Shown piece after piece: positions 1-9,800 of a stretch of DNA of 27,324 bases. Source of the DNA: Gemmatimonadota bacterium (GTDB taxonomy: Bacteria; Gemmatimonadota; Gemmatimonadetes; Gemmatimonadales; Gemmatimonadaceae); NCBI GenBank assembly GCA_023249395.1, contig JAHFCS010000002.1, positions 1 through 27,324 on the forward strand, given 5' to 3'. The notes under the pieces were generated by a model. It was not told the DNA's origin. It made no database searches and worked only from the letters and a program-made list of their open reading frames with translations. How positions within the stretch are numbered: position 1 is the stretch's first letter; every line of letters starts with the position of its first letter. Made by a program: the position numbers and the translations under genes.

Positions 1-771
1 GCCGCAGGCGTCGGCGTCGCGCTCGACGTCACGCGCGCTCAGTCCAGGCTCGCCGGTCTTCACGCGGATCTGATCGCGGCACGTGGCGACCAGGCGCGCT
101 CGCGGCTCGAACTGGTGCGCGCCATCGGCGCGCCGCTGGATGCTCCTGTAACGCTCGCCTCGCCGCTTCAGTCGATGCCGGTAAGCGACGGCGTTCCGTC
201 GGTTGCGGAAGCAGTGGCGATGGCGCTTCGTGAACGCCCCGACATCGTGGCCGCGCAGCGCGCGCTCGATGCGGGACGACAGAATGTCCGTGCGATCCGC
301 GCCGAACGGCTGCCCACGCTCGCGGCCTTCGGAGATGACGGTGCGATCGGGAAATCTGCGTCGCATCTACTGAACACATACAGTTGGGGCGTGCAGCTTT
401 CAGTTCCAATTCTCGACGGATTCCGTCGTGAAGGACGCATCAGCGAGCAGGATGCGGTGACGGCCGGTCTCGAGCTTCAGCGCCGCGAGCTGGAGCGGCA
501 GGTCGCGGTCGAGGTGCGCTCGGCGATCCTCGATCTGGCGACGGCCCGCGATCAGGTCGAGGCGGCAAGTGAGCATCTCCGACTCGCGCAGCAGGAATAC
601 GCGCAGGCTCAGGAACGATTCAAGGCGGGCGTCGCCGGGAACGCCGATGTCGTGACCGCATCGCTCGCGCTCAACGGCGCGCGCAACCTGGTCATCGACG
701 CCCTGACGTCGTACCAGTCCGCGCGAGTCGAGCTCGCACGCGCGCAGGGCACGGCTACTGCGCTTCCATGA
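1..771 (+). CDS. TolC-family outer-membrane efflux protein, 5' end cut off
   Basis: This is the C-terminal 256 residues of an outer-membrane factor, the trimeric channel that takes substrates from an inner-membrane pump across the outer membrane. The frame is open from base 1, so the gene starts before the window; the first in-frame ATG/GTG codons inside (around 115) are internal. The visible part is rich in Ala, Arg, Gln and Glu and forms long amphipathic helices typical of the OEP repeat. A Gly-Leu/Val-Asp-Val type segment (GVALDVTRAQ) near the start and GVAGNADVVTASLALNGAR near the end match the paired repeats of the family. The next genes are the matching adaptor and pump, so this is the exit duct of the same complex. 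The specific substrate cannot be read from this fragment. Confidence 0.9.
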   Translation, partial: AAGVGVALDVTRAQSRLAGLHADLIAARGDQARSRLELVRAIGAPLDAPVTLASPLQSMPVSDGVPSVAEAVAMALRERPDIVAAQRALDAGRQNVRAIRAERLPTLAAFGDDGAIGKSASHLLNTYSWGVQLSVPILDGFRREGRISEQDAVTAGLELQRRELERQVAVEVRSAILDLATARDQVEAASEHLRLAQQEYAQAQERFKAGVAGNADVVTASLALNGARNLVIDALTSYQSARVELARAQGTATALP

Positions 772-802
772 CACAACATCGCAATCAATAAACAGGTCGG
801 TT

Positions 803-1918
803 ATGGCAACATCGATAGAGAGAGAAAAGAAAGGCGCGCGTTCCGGCGAGACGCGTGAAATGCGGGTGGCAACCGCGCCGAAGCACCGTCACATCGCCAT
901 GGGGGTCGGCGTGGTGGTGGCGATTGTCGGGCTCATCTGGGGCGCGCAGAAATGGATGTATGGCCGGGCACACGAATCCACCGATGACGCAGCGGTAGAC
1001 GGGCACATCATACCCGTGGTCGCCAAAGTCGGCGGCTATGTCTCCAAAGTCGCAATCGCCGAGAACGATCACGTGAACCTGGGGCAGCTCGTCGTGCAGC
1101 TCGATACGGCGGAGCTGGCGGTTCGACTCGCGCAGGCAGACGCCGAGCTTGCGGCAGCGCGCGCGACAGCTGGCAGCCCTGGAGTGACGGGACAGGCGGA
1201 GGCACAGGTTGAGACTGCGGCAGGCCAGCAAGGCGCGCTTCAGGCGCAGGTGACCGCGGCAAGGGTCAATGTCAATCGTGCCCGGGACGATCTGAAGCGA
1301 ATGCAGGAGCTCGCTGCCAAGCAGATAATTTCCCAGCAGGCGCTCAATGCCGCGAAAGGCGTTGCGGCATCGGCCGATGCCCAGCTTGCCGCGGCACTGC
1401 GGCAGGCAGCGGCTGCCGGCGGAGCTGTATCGGGCGCCCGCGCTGGTACGCGCCTGGCGACCGCGCGACTCGAGGCGATGGAAGCTTCGCGCGCCAACGC
1501 TGCCCTGCAGCTCTCGTATACTCGCATCACCGCTCCAGAGAACGGCACCGTCTCACGAAAGACGGTGGAGGTAGGACAGCTCGTTCAGCCGGCGCAGCAG
1601 CTGATGTCGATTGTCGCCGACACCGGTGCCTGGGTGACGGCGAACTTCAAGGAGACACAGGTCGCGAAGATGAAAGTCGGACAGCCGGTGGAGATCAACA
1701 TCGACGCATACTCCGGCTGCGAGGCCACAGGAAGCGTGCAGAGCATCAGTGGCGCGACCGGCTCGAAGTTCTCGCTGCTTCCACCCGAGAATGCGACAGG
1801 CAACTTCACGAAGGTCGTCCAGCGCATTCCTGTGCGAATTGCCGTCACACGTGGGTGCGGTGCGAATCGTCCACTCCGTCCGGGGATGTCGGTTGCCGCG
1901 CACGTAAGGACCGGATAG
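803..1918 (+). CDS. HlyD/EmrA-family membrane-fusion (periplasmic adaptor) protein
   Basis: This 371-residue protein joins the inner-membrane pump to the outer-membrane channel. A short basic cytoplasmic tail is followed by one membrane segment at about residues 32-50. Then come the STDDAAVDGHIIPV strand typical of EmrA-like adaptors, a split biotinyl-lipoyl domain (GGYVSKVAI and ITAPENGTVSRKTVEVGQ), a long Ala/Gln/Arg helical hairpin between them, and a C-terminal beta-barrel ending in LRPGMSVAAHV. The start at 803 has a weak AGG upstream (CAGGTCGGTT). The gene lies 31 bases after the TolC-like gene and 9 bases before the transporter, consistent with one transcript. The family assignment is firm; naming it emrA itself would need orthology evidence. 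Confidence 0.92.
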   Translation: MATSIEREKKGARSGETREMRVATAPKHRHIAMGVGVVVAIVGLIWGAQKWMYGRAHESTDDAAVDGHIIPVVAKVGGYVSKVAIAENDHVNLGQLVVQLDTAELAVRLAQADAELAAARATAGSPGVTGQAEAQVETAAGQQGALQAQVTAARVNVNRARDDLKRMQELAAKQIISQQALNAAKGVAASADAQLAAALRQAAAAGGAVSGARAGTRLATARLEAMEASRANAALQLSYTRITAPENGTVSRKTVEVGQLVQPAQQLMSIVADTGAWVTANFKETQVAKMKVGQPVEINIDAYSGCEATGSVQSISGATGSKFSLLPPENATGNFTKVVQRIPVRIAVTRGCGANRPLRPGMSVAAHVRTG

Positions 1919-1927
1919 CAGCCGGTC

Positions 1928-3487
1928 GTGGCGAACAGGGAGGAACTCCCGACCCACAAGTGGATCATTGCGGGGTCGGTGATGACGGGGACGATCATGG
2001 CGGTGCTCGATTCGAGCATCGTCAATGTCGCGCTACCGAGCATGAGCGGCACGATGGGCGCGACGATCGAGCAGATCACGTGGGTCGTGACCGGCTACAT
2101 CCTCGCCAACGTCCTAATCATGCCGCTGGTGGCTCTCCTCAGCGGGCGCTTCGGGCGGAAGAACTTCTACCTGTTCAACGTCGTGCTGTTCACCGCGGCG
2201 TCGATGGCATGCGGTCTGGTGCGCACCCTCCCGATGATGGTTCTTTTCCGCGCCATTCAAGGAATCGGTGGTGGCGTGCTCCTCACGGTCTCGCAGGCGA
2301 TCCTTCGCGAAACCTTTCCTGCCGATGAGCAGGGAACGGCGATGGGAATCTTCGGCCTCGGCGTTGTGCTCGCGCCCGCCTTCGGCCCGACGCTGGGCGG
2401 GTGGCTCACCGATCAATACTCATGGCCGTGGATCTTCTACATCAACGTCCCGATCGGAGTGATCAATCTCATTCTCGTCAGCCGGTTCGTCGAGGACCCG
2501 TCATATCTCGTACGCCGGAAGGGTGACATAGACTGGATCGGGTTGGGACTGATGGTCGCTGGGCTGGGCTCACTGCAGCTGATGCTCGAGTCGGGGGAGC
2601 GCAACGACTGGTTTCAGTCCGGATTCGTGATCCGGCTCCTCATAATTGCAGTGGTGGGACTCACCGCATTCGTCTGGCGCGAGCTCACTACTCCGCATCC
2701 CGCGGTGGATCTCCGGATCCTGAGGAACATCTCCTTCAGCTCGGCGACCGCGCTTGGCGGAGTTCTGGGGGTCGCCCTCATGGGCAGCCTCTTCCTTCTC
2801 CCGCTCTTCCTTCAGAATCTCCTCGGCTACACCGCCGTTAAGTCGGGGCTCGCGTTGATGCCGAGAAGTCTGGCGATGGCGGTGATCATGCCGATTGGCG
2901 GGCGGTTCTATAACAAGCTCGGGCCGCGCCTGCTCGTCGGTGTGGGATTGCTCGTCACCGGGTTCTCGTTCTGGGACCTTTCGCATCTCACGACGCAGGT
3001 GGGATTCTGGGACATCTTCTGGCCGCAGGTGTGGCAGGGGGTGGGGTTCAGTCTCATTTTCGTCGCGTTGAGCACCGCCGCACTGGCGACGATTGCCAAA
3101 CCCGATGTCACTGCCGCGACAGGCTTGTACAATGTTTCACGGTCGGTTTTCGGGAGTGTCGGGATCGCAGTCGCGGCTACCCAGCTCACGGCGGGGGTGA
3201 CCCGCTATCACGCCATGCTCGCCGAGCGCGCCGGGTCGGCAAACGCCGCAGCGGTAAGCTGGTTATCGTCGATGACAAGCGCGTTGATGGCAAGGACAGG
3301 CGTTGACGTCGCTACGGCGCGACAGCAGGCGCTCCGTATCATGGACATCATGGTCACGCGTCAGGCGACGGTGCTTTCCTACAACCGCGTATTCGTGCTC
3401 GTCTCGCTGCTGTTCGTCATCGCGCTCCCACTCGTTTTTCTATTGAAGCGCGGGCATGCTATCGAGGGCGAGATGGTGGTGGAATGA
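1928..3487 (+). CDS. EmrB/QacA-family (DHA2) MFS multidrug transporter, 14 TM
   Basis: This 519-residue proton-driven drug exporter is the pump of the tripartite system formed with the two preceding genes. The N-terminus has HKWIIAGSVMTGTIMAVLDSS followed by IVNVALP, the usual DHA2 TM1 signature. The loop between TM2 and TM3 carries motif A (GRFGRKN), and TM5 carries motif C (VLAPAFGPTLGGW). The length and the number of hydrophobic segments fit a 14-TM DHA2 member rather than 12-TM DHA1. The start is a GTG at 1928; an internal ATG at 1981 would cut into TM1. No strong ribosome site is visible, and the adaptor stop lies 9 bases upstream, so translation may depend on the upstream gene. The substrate is unknown; lipophilic drugs or fatty acids are common for the family. 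Confidence 0.93.
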   Translation: MANREELPTHKWIIAGSVMTGTIMAVLDSSIVNVALPSMSGTMGATIEQITWVVTGYILANVLIMPLVALLSGRFGRKNFYLFNVVLFTAASMACGLVRTLPMMVLFRAIQGIGGGVLLTVSQAILRETFPADEQGTAMGIFGLGVVLAPAFGPTLGGWLTDQYSWPWIFYINVPIGVINLILVSRFVEDPSYLVRRKGDIDWIGLGLMVAGLGSLQLMLESGERNDWFQSGFVIRLLIIAVVGLTAFVWRELTTPHPAVDLRILRNISFSSATALGGVLGVALMGSLFLLPLFLQNLLGYTAVKSGLALMPRSLAMAVIMPIGGRFYNKLGPRLLVGVGLLVTGFSFWDLSHLTTQVGFWDIFWPQVWQGVGFSLIFVALSTAALATIAKPDVTAATGLYNVSRSVFGSVGIAVAATQLTAGVTRYHAMLAERAGSANAAAVSWLSSMTSALMARTGVDVATARQQALRIMDIMVTRQATVLSYNRVFVLVSLLFVIALPLVFLLKRGHAIEGEMVVE

Positions 3488-3496
3488 ATCCGCTAC

Positions 3497-3513
3497 CCGG
3501 TACCTGGTACCGG
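3497..3513. terminator. Perfect short dyad between convergent genes, possible bidirectional terminator
   Basis: An 8-bp perfect inverted repeat, CCGGTACC T GGTACCGG, fills most of the 27-base gap between the stop codons of the transporter (plus) and the LTxxQ lipoprotein (minus). As RNA it would fold as a 6-bp stem with a 5-base loop. It is followed on the plus side by TTTA only, so the U-tract is poor. Its position between converging genes supports a terminator role; a chance KpnI-like palindrome remains possible. Confidence 0.4.
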
Positions 3514-3514
3514 T

Positions 3515-4282
3515 TTAGCCGAGCGGGACGCAGCCCGAGGCCTTTTGCTCCGGTGTGAGGACTCCTTCGAGCTGACTCTTGAGCGTCGCACGCGCCGCGT
3601 CAAGACGATCGAGCGCGGGCTTGATGCCGTCGAGGATTTTCTGCACATCGGCGGCGGATTTCCCTGAGGTGATCGCCTCCTTCAAGTCTTTCAGGCCCGC
3701 CTTCACCGCTTCGAGGTCGGCCTTGTTTGCCTTTTCGAATGCTTCCTCGAATGCCTTCATCTGCGCCTTCTGCGCATCGGTGAGTGGCAGGAACTTGCTC
3801 AGCTTGCACTTCTTCGGGCCGTGCGATGCGAGCCACGCGCGCTGTTCGGCGGTGAGGACGGCGTCGATATCTGTCTTCAGCTTCGCTTCGGCCGCAGCGA
3901 GGCGGGTGCGGATTGGAATTCCCTGATCGAGAATCGCCTTGATTTCAGCATCCGACTTGTTCGCTTTCTTCGCGTCCCTTGCCTGATGGAGGATCGCCTC
4001 CAACGCGTCGCGGTCGGCCTTGGTCGACGCCTTGTATGCGTCAACGAGTGCCTTGATCTTCGCTTCCTGATCGGACGTCAGCTTGAGGGCGTCGGGTAGG
4101 CCATGAAAAAGACGCAGCTGGTAGAGATCCGCGTCGTATCCGCCGACAGAGGTGAGGGCGGTGCCAAACGCTCCAATCGAAAAGTCCGTGACCTCGTCGA
4201 CGGTATTGACGGGAGCCGTGGATTCCTTCGAGCATGCCGCGATGACAAGAGCGGCCAGCGAAACAAACGCGATCCTGCGCAT
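3515..4282 (-). CDS. Lipoprotein with two tandem LTxxQ (Spy/CpxP-like) helical units
   Basis: This 255-residue protein has a lipoprotein signal (VIAAC, Cys17) and a mature part made almost entirely of Lys/Ala/Glu/Asp-rich helices. The LTxxQ motif that marks Spy/CpxP-type periplasmic proteins occurs four times: LTSDQ (68-72), LTAEQ (143-147), LTDAQ (167-171) and LTPEQ (242-246). The second pair repeats the first about 99 residues later, so the protein is an internal duplication of an about 85-residue unit. Spy/CpxP proteins act in the periplasm in envelope stress, as chaperones or as partners of Cpx sensors; that role here is inference. The start at 4282 is supported by GAGGAGG about 4 bases upstream. 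It diverges from the DUF4142 lipoprotein. Confidence 0.8.
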   Translation of the reverse strand: MRRIAFVSLAALVIAACSKESTAPVNTVDEVTDFSIGAFGTALTSVGGYDADLYQLRLFHGLPDALKLTSDQEAKIKALVDAYKASTKADRDALEAILHQARDAKKANKSDAEIKAILDQGIPIRTRLAAAEAKLKTDIDAVLTAEQRAWLASHGPKKCKLSKFLPLTDAQKAQMKAFEEAFEKANKADLEAVKAGLKDLKEAITSGKSAADVQKILDGIKPALDRLDAARATLKSQLEGVLTPEQKASGCVPLG

Positions 4283-4488
4283 CGATCCTCCTCAGGGTCC
4301 TGGCGACGCGTCCGACAGGGCGATCGTCGGCAGCGCATCGGACTGCGACCGTTCTACGAGATACGATAATAGGGACGGGGAAGGTCCCGTCCAGTGCCCA
4401 TTAGACGAGGCCGGGCGCGAATGGTTAACAATGACCCTCTTGGGACATCCGGATGAAGGCACATAGACGTATAAATGAGTCCAAATCT

Positions 4489-4513
4489 TGCCGCAGTTAT
4501 CGGGGTTGCGGCA
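4489..4513. repeat. Inverted repeat in the 5' region of the DUF4142 gene
   Basis: TGCCGCA and TGCGGCA are separated by 11 bases, 36-60 bases before the start codon at 4549. It lies in the 266-base divergent region (4283-4548) between two lipoprotein genes. It could be an operator or an mRNA hairpin. The rest of that region shows an AT-richer patch (TATAAA at 4470-4475) that could be a -10 element, but I see no -35 at a good spacing. Confidence 0.3.
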
Positions 4514-4548
4514 GAATTACGCGGTACCAAACTTTCCTAGGGGTGACA

Positions 4549-5202
4549 ATGTTGACGATAGGATCGAACCACATGGGACGTGCACTTATCGTGGGGATGG
4601 CGGTGGCGCTGGCCGCGTGCGCGAAGAAGGACACCGGGGCCTTGGATACGGGGATGGCGGCCGATACCGGAATCGCCGCAACGACAGCCGACACAGGGAT
4701 GGCTGCAGCGCCGGCTGCTCTGAGCGACGCGAACATCGTCTACATCCTCGATAACGCGAACATGCTCGACAGCGCTGCCGGCGCCGTCGCGGCGACCAAG
4801 GGAACGGCAGCCGATGTCCGCACGTTCGCCAACCAGATGATGCGCGACCATCACTCGCTGCGGCAGCAGGGGCAGGATCTCGCCAAGAAACTTGGTGTCA
4901 CTCCCGAGGAGCCGCCGACCCTTCGCCTCGGCGGTCCGCACGGTCCTTCCGCAAAGGCTGAAGACAGCAAAGCGCAATTCGACAAGACGATGTCGATGCT
5001 GAATGGCGCGGCAAAGGGCAAGGACTTCGACAAAGCCTACATCGACAACGAAGTCACTTACCATCAGGCTGTGCTTCAGACCGCAACCAGCGCGATGAAC
5101 CAGGCGCAGAACGCCGAGCTGAAGAACCTGATTCAAAAGGCGGCGCCGAAGATCCAGGGCCACCTCGACTTGGCGCAGGCGATTCAGGCAAAGATGAAGT
5201 AA
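4549..5202 (+). CDS. DUF4142 ferritin-like-fold lipoprotein
   Basis: This 217-residue predicted lipoprotein has a signal peptide ending in ALAAC (Cys24), a flexible linker with repeated Asp-Thr-Gly (Met/Ile) units (residues about 29-55), and a DUF4142 domain of long helices. The domain carries the family's typical elements ANQMMRDHHSLRQQ in the first half and YIDNEVTYHQAVL in the second. DUF4142 proteins have a four-helix, ferritin-like fold and sit in the envelope; no reaction is established. The reading frame is open from 4453, but the ATG at 4549 has AGGGGTGACA just before it and starts at the signal peptide, so I use that. It diverges from another lipoprotein gene and is followed by a hairpin. 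Family call firm, function unknown. Confidence 0.85.
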   Translation: MLTIGSNHMGRALIVGMAVALAACAKKDTGALDTGMAADTGIAATTADTGMAAAPAALSDANIVYILDNANMLDSAAGAVAATKGTAADVRTFANQMMRDHHSLRQQGQDLAKKLGVTPEEPPTLRLGGPHGPSAKAEDSKAQFDKTMSMLNGAAKGKDFDKAYIDNEVTYHQAVLQTATSAMNQAQNAELKNLIQKAAPKIQGHLDLAQAIQAKMK

Positions 5203-5208
5203 GAGGGC

Positions 5209-5252
5209 CGCGACGACCCAGCCAGTTTGCGCGTCGCGAGTTTCCAGTTTTT
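5209..5252 (+). terminator. Possible intrinsic terminator after the DUF4142 gene
   Basis: The inverted repeat CGCGACG (5209-5215) and CGTCGCG (5232-5238) lies 6 bases after the DUF4142 stop codon and is followed by a run of six T residues at 5247-5252. The 16-base loop and the 8-base gap before the T-run are longer than ideal. It sits between this gene and the convergent P450 gene. Confidence 0.4.
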
Positions 5253-5313
5253 TGGTGATCCGTTTTACCGTGGAATCGATTACGGGATGACGGGCGGCGG
5301 GATCACAGGGAAC

Positions 5314-6780
5314 TCATGACGCGCGCACTGGACGGGTCTCATCCGCTCCGACAGGAAATTCCCGCAGTTCGAGGCTCATCCTCATTCCGTATCGCGGCCG
5401 CAGAGTGATGAGCGGCTGAAGATCCACGATGTGACCCGGCACGAGTCGCATCCGCCATCGCTGCGCGATTGCCGCAACGAGGAGGATGCCTTCCATCCAC
5501 GCGAACTGCTCGCCGATGCAGACCCGTGCTCCCCCGCCGAAGGGGAAGTAGGAGAACTTCGGACGCTCCGCCTGAGCTTCAGGAGTCCATCGTTCGGGGT
5601 CGAAGCGCTCCGGATCGGGAAAGAAGCGCGGGTCGCGGTGCATGATGTACTGGCTCATCAGGATCACCGATCCTGCGGGAACCATGTATCCTCTCGCGTC
5701 GAACTCGTGAAGCGCGCGCCGGCCGATCGCCCACGCCGGCGGAAAGAGTCGCATCGACTCAGCCAGAACCATTCGCGTATAGGGAAGGTGCGGGAGATCC
5801 TCGAACGTCGGTAAATGGCCACCAAGCGCCGAGTCAACCTCGGCGTGAAGCCGCGCTTCGACGTCGGGGTGCTGTGACAGGAGATACCACGTCCAGGTCA
5901 GCGCGTTGGCTGTTGTCTCATGGCCGGCGAGAAAGATCGTGAGCGCTTCGTCACGAAGCTGAAGGTCGCTCATTCCCGTGCCGTCGCCTTCGGTGTCCTG
6001 TGCAAGCAACAGCATCGACAGCAGATCTCCGCGATCCTCGCCACTCGCCCGGCGCTCTCCAATCATTCTGTAGATGGTCTGGTCGAGCCGGTCGCGCGCC
6101 GCATTGAACCTCCGGACAGCCGGTATCGGCAGCTTCTCGAGGTATTCGGTAAACGGCAGCATCGCGTAATTAAACGACTCGAAGGCGGTCGTCAGCGCGT
6201 CGCCTATCTCGGCAGCCTCTGAATCCACGTCGGCGTCGAACAACGTCTTGGCGACGATGCCGAGTGTCAGGCGCATCATCTCGATGTGCATGTCCACTGT
6301 TTGTCCGTCCCTCCAATTCGAGCGAGTCCGCTCGGCGAAGTCGGACATCGTTGTCGCGTACGCTGCGATGCGCTGGCGGTGAAACGCGGGTTGGACCAGC
6401 CGTCGCTGCCTGAGATGAAACTCGTCCTCGCTTGTGAGGAGTCCGTTGCCAAGGAGTCTCTTCGCTCGCTCGAGTCCGCGGCTCTTGTGGAAGTTCTTCT
6501 GGTTGGTGACGAGCACGTCACGGATGAGATCGGGATGATTGAACAGAAAGAGGTGCTGCGGCCCGATCCTGTAGTGGGCGATGTCGCCGTAGTCGCGGAT
6601 CATGGCGATCATCATCGCCAGCGGATTGCGGGCGACCTCGACGAGGAACTGGAAAGGGTAGCGGGCTGTCGGCCCGGCGGGGAACCGGGTGCCGTTGCCC
6701 GCGTGCTTCGATGCGCCAAAGCGGGGCACGCGAAGTGGACGGACGGCGTGAGTGGTCGAGCCGACAACTGCTGAATTCAT
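5314..6780 (-). CDS. Cytochrome P450 monooxygenase
   Basis: This 488-residue haem-thiolate monooxygenase contains the full set of P450 signatures. These are the I-helix oxygen-activation motif AGHETTAN (285-292), the K-helix ESMR (341-344), a PERF-like element (FDPERW, about 393-398), and the haem loop [14 protein letters not shown] with the Cys ligand at 421. The sequence style ([17 protein letters not shown]) resembles the CYP4/CYP102/CYP110-like bacterial group that often acts on fatty acids or other lipophilic compounds; the substrate is inference only. No ferredoxin, ferredoxin reductase or fused reductase domain is present here, so electrons must come from elsewhere. The start at 6780 is preceded by AGAGGA. 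There is no N-terminal membrane anchor. It diverges from the BNR/VPS10 gene. Confidence 0.95.
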   Translation of the reverse strand: MNSAVVGSTTHAVRPLRVPRFGASKHAGNGTRFPAGPTARYPFQFLVEVARNPLAMMIAMIRDYGDIAHYRIGPQHLFLFNHPDLIRDVLVTNQKNFHKSRGLERAKRLLGNGLLTSEDEFHLRQRRLVQPAFHRQRIAAYATTMSDFAERTRSNWRDGQTVDMHIEMMRLTLGIVAKTLFDADVDSEAAEIGDALTTAFESFNYAMLPFTEYLEKLPIPAVRRFNAARDRLDQTIYRMIGERRASGEDRGDLLSMLLLAQDTEGDGTGMSDLQLRDEALTIFLAGHETTANALTWTWYLLSQHPDVEARLHAEVDSALGGHLPTFEDLPHLPYTRMVLAESMRLFPPAWAIGRRALHEFDARGYMVPAGSVILMSQYIMHRDPRFFPDPERFDPERWTPEAQAERPKFSYFPFGGGARVCIGEQFAWMEGILLVAAIAQRWRMRLVPGHIVDLQPLITLRPRYGMRMSLELREFPVGADETRPVRAS

Positions 6781-6809
6781 TCAATTCCTCTGACGGCGAG
6801 GCTGTGCGT

Positions 6810-6821
6810 AATGTTAACATT
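6810..6821. promoter_or_regulatory. Perfect 12-bp palindrome in a divergent promoter region
   Basis: AATGTTAACATT reads identically on both strands and lies in the 80-base space between the diverging P450 (start 6780) and BNR/VPS10 (start 6861) genes. It is strikingly AT-rich for this GC-rich window and is placed 29 and 39 bases from the two start codons. This suits an operator for a dimeric regulator acting on one or both genes. No regulator gene is adjacent, so the identity of the binder is unknown. Confidence 0.4.
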
Positions 6822-6860
6822 TGAGGCTCGCAAACTCCCCATCAGCCAGGTTGCAATCTC

Positions 6861-9800
6861 ATGAGAGCAGGACTTCGTACTCGCTCCCTCTCCTCTATCT
6901 TCGTCATTGCCACAGCTCTTCTCTCGGCCATCCCTGCGGGCGCACAGAAATCGGCCAGAGGGAAAGCGGAACCGGCCGCCAAGTCTCCCCCCAAAGTTGC
7001 GTTCAACGCCGCGACCTACGATTCATCGATGCTGAGCGAGCTCGCATGGCGGCCGATTGGTCCGGCAGTGACAAGCGGGCGAGTGGTTGACCTGGCAGTT
7101 GCAGAAGGACCGGAGTCGCGCGTCGGAGATCGCCTCGGGAAGCTGATGTACGCGGCATCCGCGTCCGGTGGCGTCTGGAAATCGACCAACGCCGGGACGA
7201 CATGGGAGCCGGTGTTCGACAAGCAGACAACTTCTTCCATCGGCGATATCGCGTTGGCGCCGTCGAATCCGGAGATCGTTTGGGTGGGAACAGGCGAGTC
7301 GAACAATCAGCGCAGCTCGTCGTGGGGCGACGGGGTCTACAAGTCGGAAAATGGCGGAAAGACGTGGACGAACATGGGACTAAGAACGTCCCAACACATC
7401 GGTCGCATCATCGTCCATCCAACCAATCCCAACATCGTCTACGTCGCGGCAGTCGGTCCGCTGTGGGCCGATGGCGGGGAGCGTGGACTGTTCAAGACAA
7501 CCGACGGTGGGAAGACGTGGACGAATGTCCTCAAGATCAGCGAGCATACCGGCGTCACCGATGTCGTGATGGATCCGACGGATCCGAACACGATGTACGC
7601 AGCGGCGTTCCAGCGTCAGCGAAAGGCATACAGCTTCGTCGGCGGCGGACCGGAAAGCGGGATCTACAAGTCGATCGACGGCGGATCCACTTGGACGAAG
7701 CTCACCGAGGGACTGCCGAAGGGTGACATCGGCCGGATCGGGCTCGATGTGAGTCGCTCGCAGCCGCGCACCGTGTACGCGACGATGGAGACCAAGACGC
7801 CGGAGGTCTACCGGTCGGACGACTACGGGGCGAGCTGGAGGAAGACGGGGACTTACCAGGAATTCCCGTGGTACATGAGCCAGATCCGTGTTGACCCGAA
7901 GAACCCCGATCGCGTCTATCTGCTCGGCGTTCCGATCTTCGTGTCCGAGGACGGCGGCGCAACGTCAAAGCCGACCGCGACATCGGCACATGTGGACTAC
8001 CACGCGATGTGGATCGACCCGATGGACCCCGACCACTTCATCGTCGGCAACGACGGTGGAGTGTACATGACGCACGATCGCGGACAGACGATGGATTTCG
8101 TCAGCAACCTGCCGATTGGTCAGTACTACGCCATCGATCTCGATAATCGCCTGCCGTTCTACTACGTGTACGGCGGACTCCAGGACAACAACAGCTGGGC
8201 GGGCCCGAGCCAGACAAGAAATCGCCAGGGAATAACGAACAGCGACTGGTACGTGACTGCCGGCGGCGATGGATTCTATTCGGCAATCGATCCCACCGAT
8301 CCCAACGTTGTCTACGCGGAATCACAGAATGGGGGAATCGTCCGCTACGACGTGAAAACGGGAGAGCAGAAGAGCATTCAGCCGCAGCCGAAGTTCGGGC
8401 AGCCGAATCTTCGGTGGAACTGGAGCGCTCCCATCATGATCTCACCGTACGATCACAATACTGTGTACTTCGGCGCCAATTTTCTTTTCCGCAGCAATAA
8501 CCGCGGCGACAGCTGGGAGCAACTCGGTGGCGATCTCACCCGCCAGCTCGATCGCGACAAGCTACCGCTGATGGGAAAGCTGTGGACCAAGGACGCAGTA
8601 GCATGGCATGCGGGGACCGCGGACTTCGGCAACATCAGCACGGTGGACGAGTCGCCGATGCGGCGCGGACTACTATATGTAGGTACCGACGACGGACTGA
8701 TCCAGGTATCGCGGGACGCCGGCGCGACGTGGACAAAGATCGACCAGTTCCCGGGCGTGCCGGATATGACGTACGTCAGCCGGGTGGTGGCATCGAGCCA
8801 CGATGAAGGCACTGTCTACGCAACATTCGACGGCCATCGGAGCAATGACTTCAAGCCGTATGTCCTCAAAAGCACCGATTACGGGAAGACCTGGACCTCC
8901 ATTGCGTCGAATCTCCCCGTGTCGTCGGTGCAGGTGATTCGCGAGCATCCGCGCGCGCCATCACTCCTGTTCGTCGGGAACGAGATGGGCGCATGGTACA
9001 CGGGGAATGGAGGCCGGAGCTGGTCGCGTCTGCAGTACAATCTCCCGACAGTCCCGGTGCACGACATCCGAATCCATCCGCGCGAGAACGATCTCGTGAT
9101 CGGAACGCACGGACGCGGGATCTACATCATCGACGACATCACTCCGCTCGAGAGGTTTGCAGATGCCGATCGCAGTGGGATGTACCTTTTTCCAGTAAAG
9201 GCAGTGACGCTGTTCAACTACAACACCACCATTCCGGGTGGCGCACGCGGCGCCGGCGCACTCGGCGAAAGATCTTTCAGCGCTCCGAATCCGCCCTTCG
9301 GGACAACGCTCACCTACTTCCTGAAGGACAGCGTGCCGAAGGGACGCACGCTGACGCTCGCGATCGTTGATTCCGAGGGCAAGCGGATTCGCGACCTGAC
9401 GGTAAAGACAGGCCCCGGAATGCATCGCGCGACATGGGACCTACGTCTCCCGCCTCCGTACATCAATCCGAGACCGACTGGGACTCGCAGCCAGCCGACC
9501 GGAGCGTTCGTGCTTCCCGGCAGATATGTCGCGAGACTGACGCTCGCTGGAAAGGACACCATCATTGCGACATCGGTGGAAACGCCGATCATGGTCAACC
9601 CCGATCCGCTCGTCCCGCTGAGTGCGGCCGAATATCGCGCGCTGTGGGAGGCGCGTGTGAGCTCGACCGCTCAGCAGGCGAAGGTGCAGGCGGTCGTCAG
9701 GACGGCGGAGCTGCTGAAGGATCAGATGACAGAAGTAAAGGCGGCGCTCAAGACCAGCGCCGCCCCCGACAGCCTCACGAAGCAGACGGAAGCGATAGAT

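Noticed and set aside
4440..4475. A sigma-70 promoter TTGGGA ... TATAAA before the DUF4142 gene.
   Set aside because: The spacing of 24 bases between the hexamers is too long for a normal promoter.
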